This document shows positions 15,795-23,344 of a stretch of 37,519 bases of DNA, piece by piece (positions within the stretch are counted from its first letter, which is position 1; the number at the start of each line of letters is the position of its first letter). Location of the stretch: assembly GCF_000297095.1 (NCBI RefSeq), contig NZ_AEEA01000071.1:1-37519 (forward strand), read 5' to 3'. The stretch is from Treponema primitia ZAS-1. Its GTDB lineage: Bacteria > Spirochaetota > Spirochaetia > Treponematales > Breznakiellaceae. Both the position numbers and the translations under genes were made by a program. The notes beneath the pieces were generated by a model. It worked only from the letters and a program-made list of their open reading frames with translations, was not told where the DNA came from and did no database searches.

Positions 15795-17255
15795 TTATGC
15801 TCCGGAGCGAAAGCACAGAAGCGAATAGCTGTTTGACCCAAGCCCATGGTGGGCGCAGGATAATTCAAACCCGGCCTTCTCAATTGCCCCGGTGAGTTCC
15901 GCGAAACGGTACATTTTGCTGTTACCGTTTGCCATACAGGTAAAGTAAAGGGATGTGGCCTGGAGGGAGTAGGCGGAGGCTTCAAAACGCTGCATGTCCC
16001 AGAGGGGTTCCAGCACATAAATAGTGGTTGCGGGGGTCACCGCTTCGTGGATTTTCGCCAGTATGGCGGTAACCTGGTCCAGGGAAAAACAGTCCAGAAA
16101 TTGGCTCATCCAGATTGCATCGGCCCCGGTGGGGAAGCGGGCGGCGGGATCAAGCACGTTGCATGGGTACAGTTCAATGCGGTCCCCAAAGCCCGCGTCG
16201 GCGGCGTTTTTTTCCGCCGCCGCAGTCTGGCCGGGGAGGTCTATGATGGTGACCCGTACCTGGGGATCATGGGCGCAGCACCTGATAGCCCACTTCGCCG
16301 TATTGCCGCCTATGTCAAAAAGGCGGCGGGGCGGGGAGGCAAACACAATAGGAAGCGCTTCGGGAAAGGCGATATCGGAATAAAAGTGATCAAATTCAAA
16401 CCAGCTTTTTTTTGCCTGCTCCGGTAAAGTGGCGAGGGCTTCATAAATAGTGTTCCAGTTTTCCCCAAAGACCGAAAGGCCCCGGGGCTTTTCGGATCTG
16501 ACGGATTCGCATAAATCATAGGCGCCCTGATAACAGATATCGTTGACAAAATTAAAGTTGACCCTGGTCATGTCATCTTCCAGCAGGAACCAGCCAATCT
16601 TGCCCAGAACAAAGCGTTCCTTCCCTACGCCGGGCCGGAGCTTGAGGACATTCATGCCCAGGGCAATCTCCGCCAGAACTCCCACGCCGTATGGGGAAAC
16701 GCCGGTCTGTTCCGCCGCTTCTTCCCGGGTGAGCCCCGCATCGCCGGCATCGGATATTTTTTGCAGAATCCCCAGTTCCAAGAGCGCCCGCACCGCCTGA
16801 AAGGTCAGGGGCGCAAAGGCGATCTTCAGGGCTTCAAATTTCGCGTCCACCGCACGGATTTTATCAACAGTATAAGTGTGCATAGCCTTCGATGCGGCGC
16901 CGAACAAGGCCCGTACTTCCTCCGCCCCCAGCTGCCGGTAGGCCGGTGCGGCATTGGCGCTAAAGGTCACTTCAAAATACGCTTCATCGTAAAAGGAAAG
17001 CTTTGAATTGGTATCCGGGTTGCACTCCAGGTAGACAATTTTACTGCTATCCAGACCCTTGGCTTTGCAAATCTGGTCCGCCAGGGATTGGGCGGCATAG
17101 GTGACGGAGGTGCCGGGATTATCCTGGTAGAGCTCGGTAACAATCACAAAGGTTTTGCCCGGTTTATCAATGATTTTAAGGCCGCAGGCTGAAGGTACAT
17201 CCCACTGCCCCTTAAAGTGAAAGATTTCGTCGTAGTATTTATCCGATACGTTCAT
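15795..17255 (-). CDS. SAM-dependent methyltransferase with N-terminal extra domain
   Basis: A 486-residue soluble protein. Residues about 145-235 form a winged-helix/dimerisation domain as in plant-type O-methyltransferases (TREEAAEQTGVSPYGVGVLAE). Residues about 310-480 are a Rossmann methyltransferase domain with the SAM glycine loop LFDIGGNTAKWA, the acidic VTIIDLPGQ strand and a later IWMSQFLDCF. The first about 115 residues do not belong to that family and I do not recognise them. ATGA overlap with the upstream B12-type radical SAM gene implies coupled translation. Position beside the acyl-carrier/ammonia-lyase cluster suggests methylation of an aromatic or polyketide product. This is inference from context. 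Confidence 0.75.
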   Translation of the reverse strand: MNVSDKYYDEIFHFKGQWDVPSACGLKIIDKPGKTFVIVTELYQDNPGTSVTYAAQSLADQICKAKGLDSSKIVYLECNPDTNSKLSFYDEAYFEVTFSANAAPAYRQLGAEEVRALFGAASKAMHTYTVDKIRAVDAKFEALKIAFAPLTFQAVRALLELGILQKISDAGDAGLTREEAAEQTGVSPYGVGVLAEIALGMNVLKLRPGVGKERFVLGKIGWFLLEDDMTRVNFNFVNDICYQGAYDLCESVRSEKPRGLSVFGENWNTIYEALATLPEQAKKSWFEFDHFYSDIAFPEALPIVFASPPRRLFDIGGNTAKWAIRCCAHDPQVRVTIIDLPGQTAAAEKNAADAGFGDRIELYPCNVLDPAARFPTGADAIWMSQFLDCFSLDQVTAILAKIHEAVTPATTIYVLEPLWDMQRFEASAYSLQATSLYFTCMANGNSKMYRFAELTGAIEKAGFELSCAHHGLGSNSYSLLCFRSGA

Positions 17256-18592
17256 AATTTCTGACCGGAATTTGTTCCAAGGGAATTTATTCCACGGGAA
17301 CTTGTTCCAATGGAACTTGTTCCACCGGTTCTTATCACGTCCTTTCCGAAAGATTTGTGGATCAGTTTCCGGTTCCGGGGGCGATAGGTCCCTTCCTCCA
17401 TTTCCCGGCTTACCACGTTAAATAAAAGCTGGAACATTTTTTCTTCCTGGGATTCTTCTTTGTAGAAGGCTTCCCAGGCGTAATCGTAGAGCTCCTGAAG
17501 CCGCTCGGGGCTCATGTGTTTGGGCTGGTACACCACCTGGCCGGCGTTGTAATGGTTCCAGTCGTGGTCAAAGATACGCCCCTGCCGGAGCAAATCGTCG
17601 TAGGCCTTGGTATGGGGGAAGGGGGTAAGTACGGTAAATTCCGCTAAATCCAGGTTAATCCCCAGGAGGAAATCGATAAGCCGCTTAATGTCGTCTTCGG
17701 TCTGGTTATCCAGGCCCAGCAAAATGGTCCCCTCCACCCCGATGCCGTGGTCGTGGTAGCGTTTCACCCGTTCCTTGATGTAATCCGAGGTATCGTAGAT
17801 AGCCTGATAGACATACCATGCTCCGGCCTTCGCCGCCAGGTCGAGGATTTCCGGATCATCCTCTATGGTGTGGCTAATCCACTTCTTTTTGAAGGGGGCC
17901 ATCTCCCGGAAAAGCTCCTTTTCCCATTCCTTGTTTTGGGCCAGGGAATTATCGACGATAAAAAGCCGGTTATTATCGATGGAGGCAAGCTCCTCCAGTA
18001 CCTTGTCCAGGGGACGGGGGCGGAAATTACGCCCCCCCAGGTAGGTCACCGCGCAGGGGTAACAGCTAAAGCGGCAGCCCCGGGAAGCATGGAAGAGGTC
18101 TACCATTTGGACCCCCTTGTGGTTGTAGAGTTCCCGTTTGTAGAGGTCCCGGCGGGCGGGCCCCACCGATTCTATAGGGGGGTGCTGCAGCATGAAGTTA
18201 TACACCTTTTTCAAACCGCCGCAGCGCCAGTCTTCCAGAACCTGCTCCATCCGGCCTTCAGCTTCCCCTAAAAATACAGAATCGGCGTGGTTCATGGTTT
18301 CTTCCCCATGGAGCATGGCGGAAATACCGCCAAAAATGACCTGTTTACCCCGCCGGCGGTACTCGTCGGCTATTGCCCAGCCCCGTTTTACCTGGGTACT
18401 CAACATCATGGAGATGGCTACCAGGTCGCAGTCTTCATCGAAATTTATCGTTTCCACATTTTCGTCGGTAAAGGAAACTTCCGCATAGCCGGGCAGCGCC
18501 TGGGCAAAAACAACCGGCCCGTGGGGGGGCAGATTAAACGTGGTTTGTCCTTTTAGCTTCTCCCATTGGGGATAAATCAATTTTAATTTCAT
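17252..18592 (-). CDS. B12-binding-domain radical SAM protein
   Basis: A 446-residue protein from the ATG at 18592. An N-terminal cobalamin-binding-like Rossmann domain (about 1-140, with VAISMMLSTQVKRG and VIFGGISAML) is followed by a radical SAM core with the cluster motif CRFSCYPC (Cys173, Cys177, Cys180) and a C-terminal helical segment. The canonical DxHxxG cobalamin His motif is not obvious, as in many such enzymes. Reactions of this class include methylation and ring formation in secondary metabolism; the substrate is unknown. The last about 25 residues are a Gly-Thr-Ser-Ser-type repeat encoded by 15-bp tandem repeats. The open frame extends to 18652 but crosses the promoter, and AGGATCACC precedes the chosen ATG. 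Confidence 0.82.
   Translation of the reverse strand: MKLKLIYPQWEKLKGQTTFNLPPHGPVVFAQALPGYAEVSFTDENVETINFDEDCDLVAISMMLSTQVKRGWAIADEYRRRGKQVIFGGISAMLHGEETMNHADSVFLGEAEGRMEQVLEDWRCGGLKKVYNFMLQHPPIESVGPARRDLYKRELYNHKGVQMVDLFHASRGCRFSCYPCAVTYLGGRNFRPRPLDKVLEELASIDNNRLFIVDNSLAQNKEWEKELFREMAPFKKKWISHTIEDDPEILDLAAKAGAWYVYQAIYDTSDYIKERVKRYHDHGIGVEGTILLGLDNQTEDDIKRLIDFLLGINLDLAEFTVLTPFPHTKAYDDLLRQGRIFDHDWNHYNAGQVVYQPKHMSPERLQELYDYAWEAFYKEESQEEKMFQLLFNVVSREMEEGTYRPRNRKLIHKSFGKDVIRTGGTSSIGTSSRGINSLGTNSGQKL
17265..17324. repeat. Four 15-bp tandem units, each with a GGAAYTTRTTCC palindrome
   Basis: Units at 17265-17279, 17280-17294, 17295-17309 and 17310-17324 differ at few positions and share the core GGAA[CT]TT[GA]TTCC, a near-perfect inverted repeat with a two-base centre. 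They encode the Thr/Ser/Gly-rich C-terminal tail of the radical SAM protein and end just before the methyltransferase start at 17255. Confidence 0.75.
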
Positions 18593-18681
18593 TTTTGGTG
18601 ATCCTGGTACGGATCTTGACACATTATAGTAAAAAAGGATAGGTTTAAACATTGTTTTTCACCGTGTTGGTTGGGGGCCGG
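18593..18681. promoter_or_regulatory. Divergent promoter region of the aryl-polyene-like cluster
   Basis: On the minus strand a perfect TATAAT (18628-18623) would drive the radical SAM gene and perhaps the whole 10.9-kb minus run, although its -35 box (TGTTTA-like at 18651-18646) is poor. On the plus strand TTGACA (18616-18621) with a weak ATAGGT (18639-18644) 17 bases on could drive the carrier-protein operon. The two overlap almost completely, so the directions may compete. Confidence 0.45.
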
Positions 18682-18945
18682 ATGGACGATCTGAAATTTC
18701 AAATAAAGGAATTAATTGTAAACGCCCTTGAGTTGGAGGATATAAAGCCCGAAAACATCGCCGATTCGGAACCGATATTTGGAGATGGGTTGGGGTTGGA
18801 TTCGATTGATGCCCTGGAGCTGGGTGTGGCCCTTAAAAAGAAATTTGGTATAAAATTTTCTGCGGAAAGCGAGGATAACCGGAAGCATTTTGCTTCGGTG
18901 GATGCACTTGCGGCATATATTATTGCGGGAACTGGCGGATCATGA
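18682..18945 (+). CDS. Acyl carrier protein 1
   Basis: An 87-residue acidic four-helix carrier protein. The phosphopantetheine attachment site is Ser41 in GLGLDSIDALEL, and length and charge are normal. The reading frame extends to a TTG at 18652, but the ATG at 18682 is preceded by a G-rich site (GGGGG) and gives the standard N-terminus (MDDLKFQIKEL). It is the first gene of the plus-strand cluster and overlaps the second carrier gene by four bases. In aryl-polyene and flexirubin clusters two adjacent carrier proteins hold the starter and the growing chain. A role distinct from fatty-acid synthesis is inferred from that arrangement. Confidence 0.9.
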   Translation: MDDLKFQIKELIVNALELEDIKPENIADSEPIFGDGLGLDSIDALELGVALKKKFGIKFSAESEDNRKHFASVDALAAYIIAGTGGS

Positions 18946-19193
18946 CAAAGGATGATATTTTTGAAAAAATAAAGGAAATTCTTATCCAGGAATTTGAGAT
19001 CGATGGGAAGTTGATAAACCCCACTGCTTCTCTTTTTGCGGATTTGGATTTTGATTCCATAGATGCGGTGGATCTTATCGTCAAAATGAAACCCTATGTT
19101 TCGGGTAAAATAGATCCGGAACTTTTTAAAAACACCCGTACGATTCAGGATGTGGTCGATATTCTTTTCCCCCTGGTACAGGAAGTACCTTGA
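18942..19193 (+). CDS. Acyl carrier protein 2
   Basis: An 83-residue carrier protein with attachment Ser39 in LDFDSIDAVDL. It is clearly diverged from the first copy (different helices I and III), so this is a functional pair rather than a recent duplication. It starts in the ATGA overlap with carrier protein 1 and ends overlapping the TTG start of the membrane/dehydratase gene (TTGA), with AGGA six bases before that TTG. It presumably serves the same pathway as carrier protein 1. Confidence 0.9.
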   Translation: MTKDDIFEKIKEILIQEFEIDGKLINPTASLFADLDFDSIDAVDLIVKMKPYVSGKIDPELFKNTRTIQDVVDILFPLVQEVP

Positions 19194-20136
19194 AGGTCTT
19201 CCTGTACATAGCAGCCGCGGTTTATCCCCTTCTGGTATTTTTCTTTTTGGTGGTTTTAAAAATACCCCTGCGGTTTTTCTCGATTTTTGTCATCCTGGTA
19301 GGTTTTGCCTATTTTCTTCTTTGTACATCTAAAAAAAAAAGGGAATTCCTTGGAAACAGCTTTTAAGCGCCTTCCTTCTTTTGGGGGGCGGCTTTTTATG
19401 TTTGTTTACTAATTCTTCTATATATATAAAATTGTATCCGGTTTTTATGAACGGGGCCCTTCTGGCGGCCTTTGGCAGTACCCTCTTTGCCCCTCCAACC
19501 ATGATCTTCCGGTTTGCGACTCTCCAGGATAAAAGCATCAAGGGTTCCCTGGCGGAAAAGCGCATAGAGGCCTATTGTCGGAAAGTAACCTGGATTTGGT
19601 GCGGATTTTTCGTTCTGAACGGGGGAATCGCCTTTTATACGGTGTTTTTTGCATCCGATGCCCTCTGGTCTATCTACAATGGGGGTATTTCATATATTCT
19701 TATTGGTATTCTTTTTGCCGGGGAGTTTCTTGTACGAAAAATGACGGATAAAAAAATGCCCAAGGACATGCTGCCCCATGGGGTTATCGTAAAAAAGGTT
19801 CTCCATCAAACCGAAGATGCGGCCTCGGTGGAATTGTTCATCCCCGCAGAGTGTGAATACTTCGATGATCATTTTCCTGAATTTAAACTCCTGCCCGCTG
19901 TGGCCCAGTTTGACCTGGCGATACGTCTTGGGGCTCATTTTTTCGGGACCCCCCTTTTATTAAAAACATCTAAGCGGATCAAATTCTCCAACCCCATATT
20001 TCCCAATACAAGGGTGGTCTTGGTATTGAACTATAAGCGGGAGCCGGGATCCCTGGGCTTTAAAATAATCAGCCCCTCCGGAGACGCCAAGATCTATGCC
20101 GGCGGAACCCTGATCCTGGACGGGACTGAACCATGA
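19190..20136 (+). CDS. COG4648-like membrane protein fused to ApeI-like hotdog dehydratase, split by a -1 frameshift at A10
   Basis: Frame 1 runs from the TTG at 19190 (LKVFLYIAAAVYPLLVFF) to a TAA at 19364-19366. Frame 2 picks up inside the A10 tract at 19331-19340 and continues to 20136. Joining them by re-reading one A gives about 315 residues. The first about 190 form several membrane helices with KLYPVFMNGALLAAFG, CRKVTWIWCGFFVLNG and YNGGISYILIGILFAGEF, the pattern of the membrane protein of aryl-polyene clusters. The last about 110 are a hotdog domain with YFDDHFPEFKLLPAVAQ, matching ApeI/FabZ-type dehydratases. The join restores a helix (PWKQLLSAFLLLGGG). Slippage, a true mutation or a homopolymer sequencing error could each explain the break. 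Confidence 0.7.
19331..19340 (+). other. A10 slippery tract at the frameshift
   Basis: Ten consecutive A followed by GGG contain the slippery heptamer A-AAA-AAG. A -1 shift here, or one extra A added by RNA polymerase, fuses the two halves of the membrane/dehydratase gene. No obvious strong stimulatory hairpin was seen immediately downstream. Confidence 0.6.
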
Positions 20137-21128
20137 AGCGGACTTACTGGTCTGAGCATCCCGGGGCAGAAACAGCGGTCCATTGGTCGGAACAGAAGGA
20201 ACAGACCGTCGGGTACTGGCATGTCAAGCTTATCCTTGTCATCTTTAGGATCTGCCCGGTAATCATCATGCGCCTCATCGCCTTTCCGGTGGCCTTTTTC
20301 TATTATGTTTTTTCAAAACGGGCCCGGGACAATTCCCGGCTTTTTCTTTCCAGGGTTGCCGCCTGTTATGCAGAAGATGGAAAGCCCTTCACCCTTCACA
20401 TCTTCCGGCATATTCTGGCCTTTGCCCTGACGATGATTGAAAAAGTAGAATCCTGGGGGGGCAAGGTAGATTTAAGCCGTATCCATTTTCAGGATGATGA
20501 TATTGGGGATTTACGGGAACGGTTGGATCGGGGGGAGGGGGCAGTGCTTATCTGTTCCCACCTGGGAAACTCGGAACTCCTGCGGGCCCTGGCCAGCTTT
20601 AACCGTACCGGCCTTTCCCGGGAGGTGCCGGTCAACGGGATCGTGGATTTCAATGTTACCGCCTCCTTTAACCGGATGCTCCGGGAACTCAACCCCGATG
20701 TAAGCCTCAGGATGGTAGGTGTCAACGATATAGGCCCGGATACCATCATTATGCTTCAGGAACGGCTCACCGCAGGGGAACTGGTGACCATTGCCGGGGA
20801 CCGGACTTCGGCTAATACCCGGAACAAGGGCTTTTCCATTCCTTTCCTGAATAACAGCGCGCCCTTTACCTATGGGTCCTTCTTCATGGCCGCCATACTT
20901 AATGCGCCGACCTATTTTGTGTTCGCCTTCAGGCAAAAGGATATATCCCTGTCGTCCCAATACGATATGCATGTCCATAGGAGCCCCATACGTTTTGACT
21001 GTTCCCGCAGGGAACGGGAAGGGCGTATTGAAGAATTGGCCCGTTTATTTGCCCGTAGGCTTGAATCTTACTGTAAACAGCACCCCCTGCAATGGTATAA
21101 TTTCTATGATTTTTGGGCGAATGAATGA
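20133..21128 (+). CDS. LpxL/HtrB-like acyltransferase
   Basis: A 331-residue membrane-anchored acyltransferase. After a polar N-terminus, hydrophobic segments about 32-60 precede the catalytic motif SHLGNSE (His143 with Glu148, H-x4-E), and a later AGDRTS segment corresponds to the second conserved block of lauroyl/myristoyl transferases. Homologues in aryl-polyene clusters attach the carrier-bound chain to a lipid acceptor, and this gene lies in the same position. It starts in an ATGA overlap with the membrane/dehydratase gene. The acyl donor is inferred to be one of the two upstream carrier proteins. Participation in ordinary lipid A synthesis is an alternative, but many treponemes lack lipid A. 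Confidence 0.82.
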   Translation: MKRTYWSEHPGAETAVHWSEQKEQTVGYWHVKLILVIFRICPVIIMRLIAFPVAFFYYVFSKRARDNSRLFLSRVAACYAEDGKPFTLHIFRHILAFALTMIEKVESWGGKVDLSRIHFQDDDIGDLRERLDRGEGAVLICSHLGNSELLRALASFNRTGLSREVPVNGIVDFNVTASFNRMLRELNPDVSLRMVGVNDIGPDTIIMLQERLTAGELVTIAGDRTSANTRNKGFSIPFLNNSAPFTYGSFFMAAILNAPTYFVFAFRQKDISLSSQYDMHVHRSPIRFDCSRREREGRIEELARLFARRLESYCKQHPLQWYNFYDFWANE

Positions 21129-21144
21129 TACATGGAGGAAACCG

Positions 21145-21615
21145 GTGACCGGCGGAAACATTGAACGGGATGAGCTGCTTACACTCCTGCCCCATAAGGG
21201 TAAGATGTTCCTCCTCTCCCGTATTTTAGCCTATGATACCAGTGAGCGTACTCTGAGCGCGGAATATGATATTACCCGGGATTGTCTGTTTTACGATCCC
21301 GAGCTTGGGGGTGTGCCCGCCTGGGTGAGCTTTGAATTCATGGCCCAGAGCATTGGCGGCTTATCGGGGCTTTCAAGCCGTGAGAGGGGGGAGCCGCCCA
21401 AGATGGGCTGTATCCTAAGTATTTCAAATATGGAAATACAGAAGCCCCTTTTAAAGGCCGGAACCACGGTGCGCATCTCTGTTAAACAAGATTGTATGGT
21501 TGAGGGGCTTTTTATCTTTGACTGTACCGTATTCCTGGAGGGAACCGAGGCGGCGGCGGCGAAACTTACGGTTATGGATGTGAATGACCTGTCTGTGCTT
21601 ACAAAAGGAGCATGA
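21145..21615 (+). CDS. ApeP-like 3-hydroxyacyl-ACP dehydratase (hotdog fold)
   Basis: A 156-residue protein. The opening LLPHKGKMFLLSRI and the following WVSFEFMAQSIGGLSGL are the characteristic blocks of the ApeP/COG4706 dehydratases of aryl-polyene clusters, which remove water from the 3-hydroxyacyl intermediate to build conjugated double bonds. The GTG at 21145 was chosen because GGAGG stands six bases before it; an in-frame ATG at 21121 lacks such a site. Together with the hotdog domain in the fusion gene this gives the locus two dehydratases, as in known clusters. The stop lies just before the ammonia-lyase start. Confidence 0.82.
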   Translation: MTGGNIERDELLTLLPHKGKMFLLSRILAYDTSERTLSAEYDITRDCLFYDPELGGVPAWVSFEFMAQSIGGLSGLSSRERGEPPKMGCILSISNMEIQKPLLKAGTTVRISVKQDCMVEGLFIFDCTVFLEGTEAAAAKLTVMDVNDLSVLTKGA

Positions 21616-21619
21616 GTGT

Positions 21620-23164
21620 ATGGAAACTTCTCCAATACAAATAGGTAAAGACCGGCTTACCATTGAAGGTCTGGTACGTGCGGCGAAGGGGCAGGGGAAG
21701 ATCCTCCTCTGCGGGTCAAAAGAATTCGAAGCGAAAATTGATGAGGGCGCAGCGTTCCTGGACCGGACACTGGCCGAACACGGCGGTATTTACGGGGTAA
21801 CCACCGGCTACGGGGATTCCTGTACGGAAATTGTTACCCCCGAGCATTACTACGATCTGCCGGTACGCCTGACCCGCTACCACGGCTGCGGCCTTGGCGC
21901 GTACTTTGACAAGGAAACCACCCGGGCGATCATGATCGTCCGGCTCAACACCCTGGCCCAGGGCTTTTCCGGGGTCAGCATGGATCTGCTGCGGTATATC
22001 GCATTTTTTATCGAACAGGATATCCTGCCCCTGATTCCGGAAGAAGGCTCCGTGGGCGCTTCCGGAGACCTCACCCCCCTTTCATACCTTGCGGGGGCTT
22101 TAATCGGCGAGCGGGATGTGCTGTATCAGGACAAGATACGCCCTGCCGCGGATGTACTGAAGGAGCTGGGGAAGCCCCCCTACCGGTTCCGCCCAAAGGA
22201 GGCCATCGCCATCATGAACGGAACCGCGGTGATGAACGCCGTGGCGGCCCTTGCCTTTGACGGGGCGCGGTACCTGGCGGATCTCTCCTGCCGTATTACC
22301 GCCATGAACTCCGTGGCCATCAAGGGGAACGCCTATCATTTTTATAAGCGCCTCTTTGAGGTTAAACCCCATCCCGGCCAGGCGGAGGCTGCACGGCGGA
22401 TTCGGGAATCACTCAAGGAGCAGTCCGAGGAAGACCGGCTCCGGGGCATCGTTCCCGAACGGATACAGGACCCCTATTCCCTGCGCTGCGCCCCCCATGT
22501 GATCGGCGTTTTCTATGACGCCGAGGATATGCTGCGCCGGCTTATCGAGACCGAAATGAACAGCGCCAACGACAATCCCATTGTGGATCCGGAAACCCGT
22601 TCCGTGTACCACGGCGGCCATTTTTACGGGGGACATATCTGTTTCGCCATGGATGCCCTCAAGAATATCAGCGCAAACATCGCCGACCTGATGGACCGGC
22701 AGCTTGCCCTCATGGTTGACATAAAATTCAACCGGGGCCTTCCGCCGAATCTTTCGGGCTCCAAGGAAAGTTTTGCCTACAACCACGGCTTCAAGGCCGT
22801 CCAGATAGCCGCCTCCGCCTGGACCGCCGAGGCGCTGAAAAACACCATGCCCGCCAGCGTGTTTTCCCGCTCCACCGAATGTCACAACCAGGATAAGGTG
22901 AGCATGGGTACCATCGCCGCCCGGGACTGCATCCGGGTCAATGAACTGACCGCCCAGACCCTGGCGGCAGCGCTCCTTGCCGCAGCCCAGGCGCTATACC
23001 TCAGGCTCCGGCAGGGCGAGCTGAGTTCAGAGGCAATGCGGGGCGTGGAGCGGACCTATAACGAGGTACTATCCTACTTCGCCCCACTGGAAGATGATCG
23101 CCCCCTGGATACGGATCTGCGGAAGACCGTAGCATTAATAGAAGAAGCTTTCTTTTCGGTCTAA
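21620..23164 (+). CDS. Aromatic amino acid ammonia-lyase (HAL/PAL/TAL family)
   Basis: A 514-residue enzyme with the MIO-forming triad Ala147-Ser148-Gly149 in GSVGASGDLTPLSYLAGA, and family segments VTTGYGDS and NDNPIV. It should eliminate ammonia from histidine, phenylalanine or tyrosine to give an aryl acrylate. The selectivity pair is Tyr87-His88 (RYHGCGLG). His88 aligns with the histidine of histidine lyases rather than the Leu of PAL/TAL, and Tyr87 matches neither class, so the substrate is open. Context (carrier proteins, dehydratases, acyltransferase) fits supply of an aryl starter unit, as in flexirubin or aryl-polyene pathways, better than histidine catabolism: no hut genes are nearby. 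It starts at ATG 21620 behind AGGAG. Confidence 0.85.
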   Translation: METSPIQIGKDRLTIEGLVRAAKGQGKILLCGSKEFEAKIDEGAAFLDRTLAEHGGIYGVTTGYGDSCTEIVTPEHYYDLPVRLTRYHGCGLGAYFDKETTRAIMIVRLNTLAQGFSGVSMDLLRYIAFFIEQDILPLIPEEGSVGASGDLTPLSYLAGALIGERDVLYQDKIRPAADVLKELGKPPYRFRPKEAIAIMNGTAVMNAVAALAFDGARYLADLSCRITAMNSVAIKGNAYHFYKRLFEVKPHPGQAEAARRIRESLKEQSEEDRLRGIVPERIQDPYSLRCAPHVIGVFYDAEDMLRRLIETEMNSANDNPIVDPETRSVYHGGHFYGGHICFAMDALKNISANIADLMDRQLALMVDIKFNRGLPPNLSGSKESFAYNHGFKAVQIAASAWTAEALKNTMPASVFSRSTECHNQDKVSMGTIAARDCIRVNELTAQTLAAALLAAAQALYLRLRQGELSSEAMRGVERTYNEVLSYFAPLEDDRPLDTDLRKTVALIEEAFFSV

Positions 23165-23205
23165 GGTAACGGTTTCATCGGCTTTCTAAATTTTTTTATA
23201 GAAAT

Positions 23206-23300
23206 CCCAAATTCAACCACGGGCCTCACGGGCGAGGAATCGCTCATTAATTAGTCCGTATGGCCCGTGTGGTCCGTGGTTATTCCTAATTTGGAATTGC
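23206..23300. repeat. Palindromic dispersed repeat element, right copy
   Basis: Two 17-base arms, 23217-23233 and 23263-23279, are inverted repeats of each other with 15 of 17 positions paired (CCACGGGCC/GGTCCGTGG type). They flank a 29-base centre containing ATTAATTAGT. Looser symmetry (AAATT and AACCAC) extends outward. The right half, reverse-complemented, matches 3233-3277. It follows the ammonia-lyase stop by about 45 bases, so it might also act as a transcription terminator or RNA stabiliser. Confidence 0.65.
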
Positions 23301-23344
23301 TGTCTCTTTTATAGTGTGATATAAACTGTATGTGAGGTGTTGCC

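Noticed and set aside
15758..16018. N-terminal extension of the HAD hydrolase frame
   Set aside because: Overlaps the methyltransferase gene completely, has a Pro/Thr/Arg-rich composition unlike a protein, and the domain begins after the ATG at 15757.
17265..17324. CRISPR-like look of four short repeats
   Set aside because: Units are directly adjacent without spacers, lie within a coding region and have no cas genes nearby.
18652..18681. TTG start for acyl carrier protein 1 and the matching upstream start for the radical SAM gene
   Set aside because: Both extensions run through the shared promoter region. The ATGs at 18682 and 18592 have better ribosome binding sites and standard N-termini.
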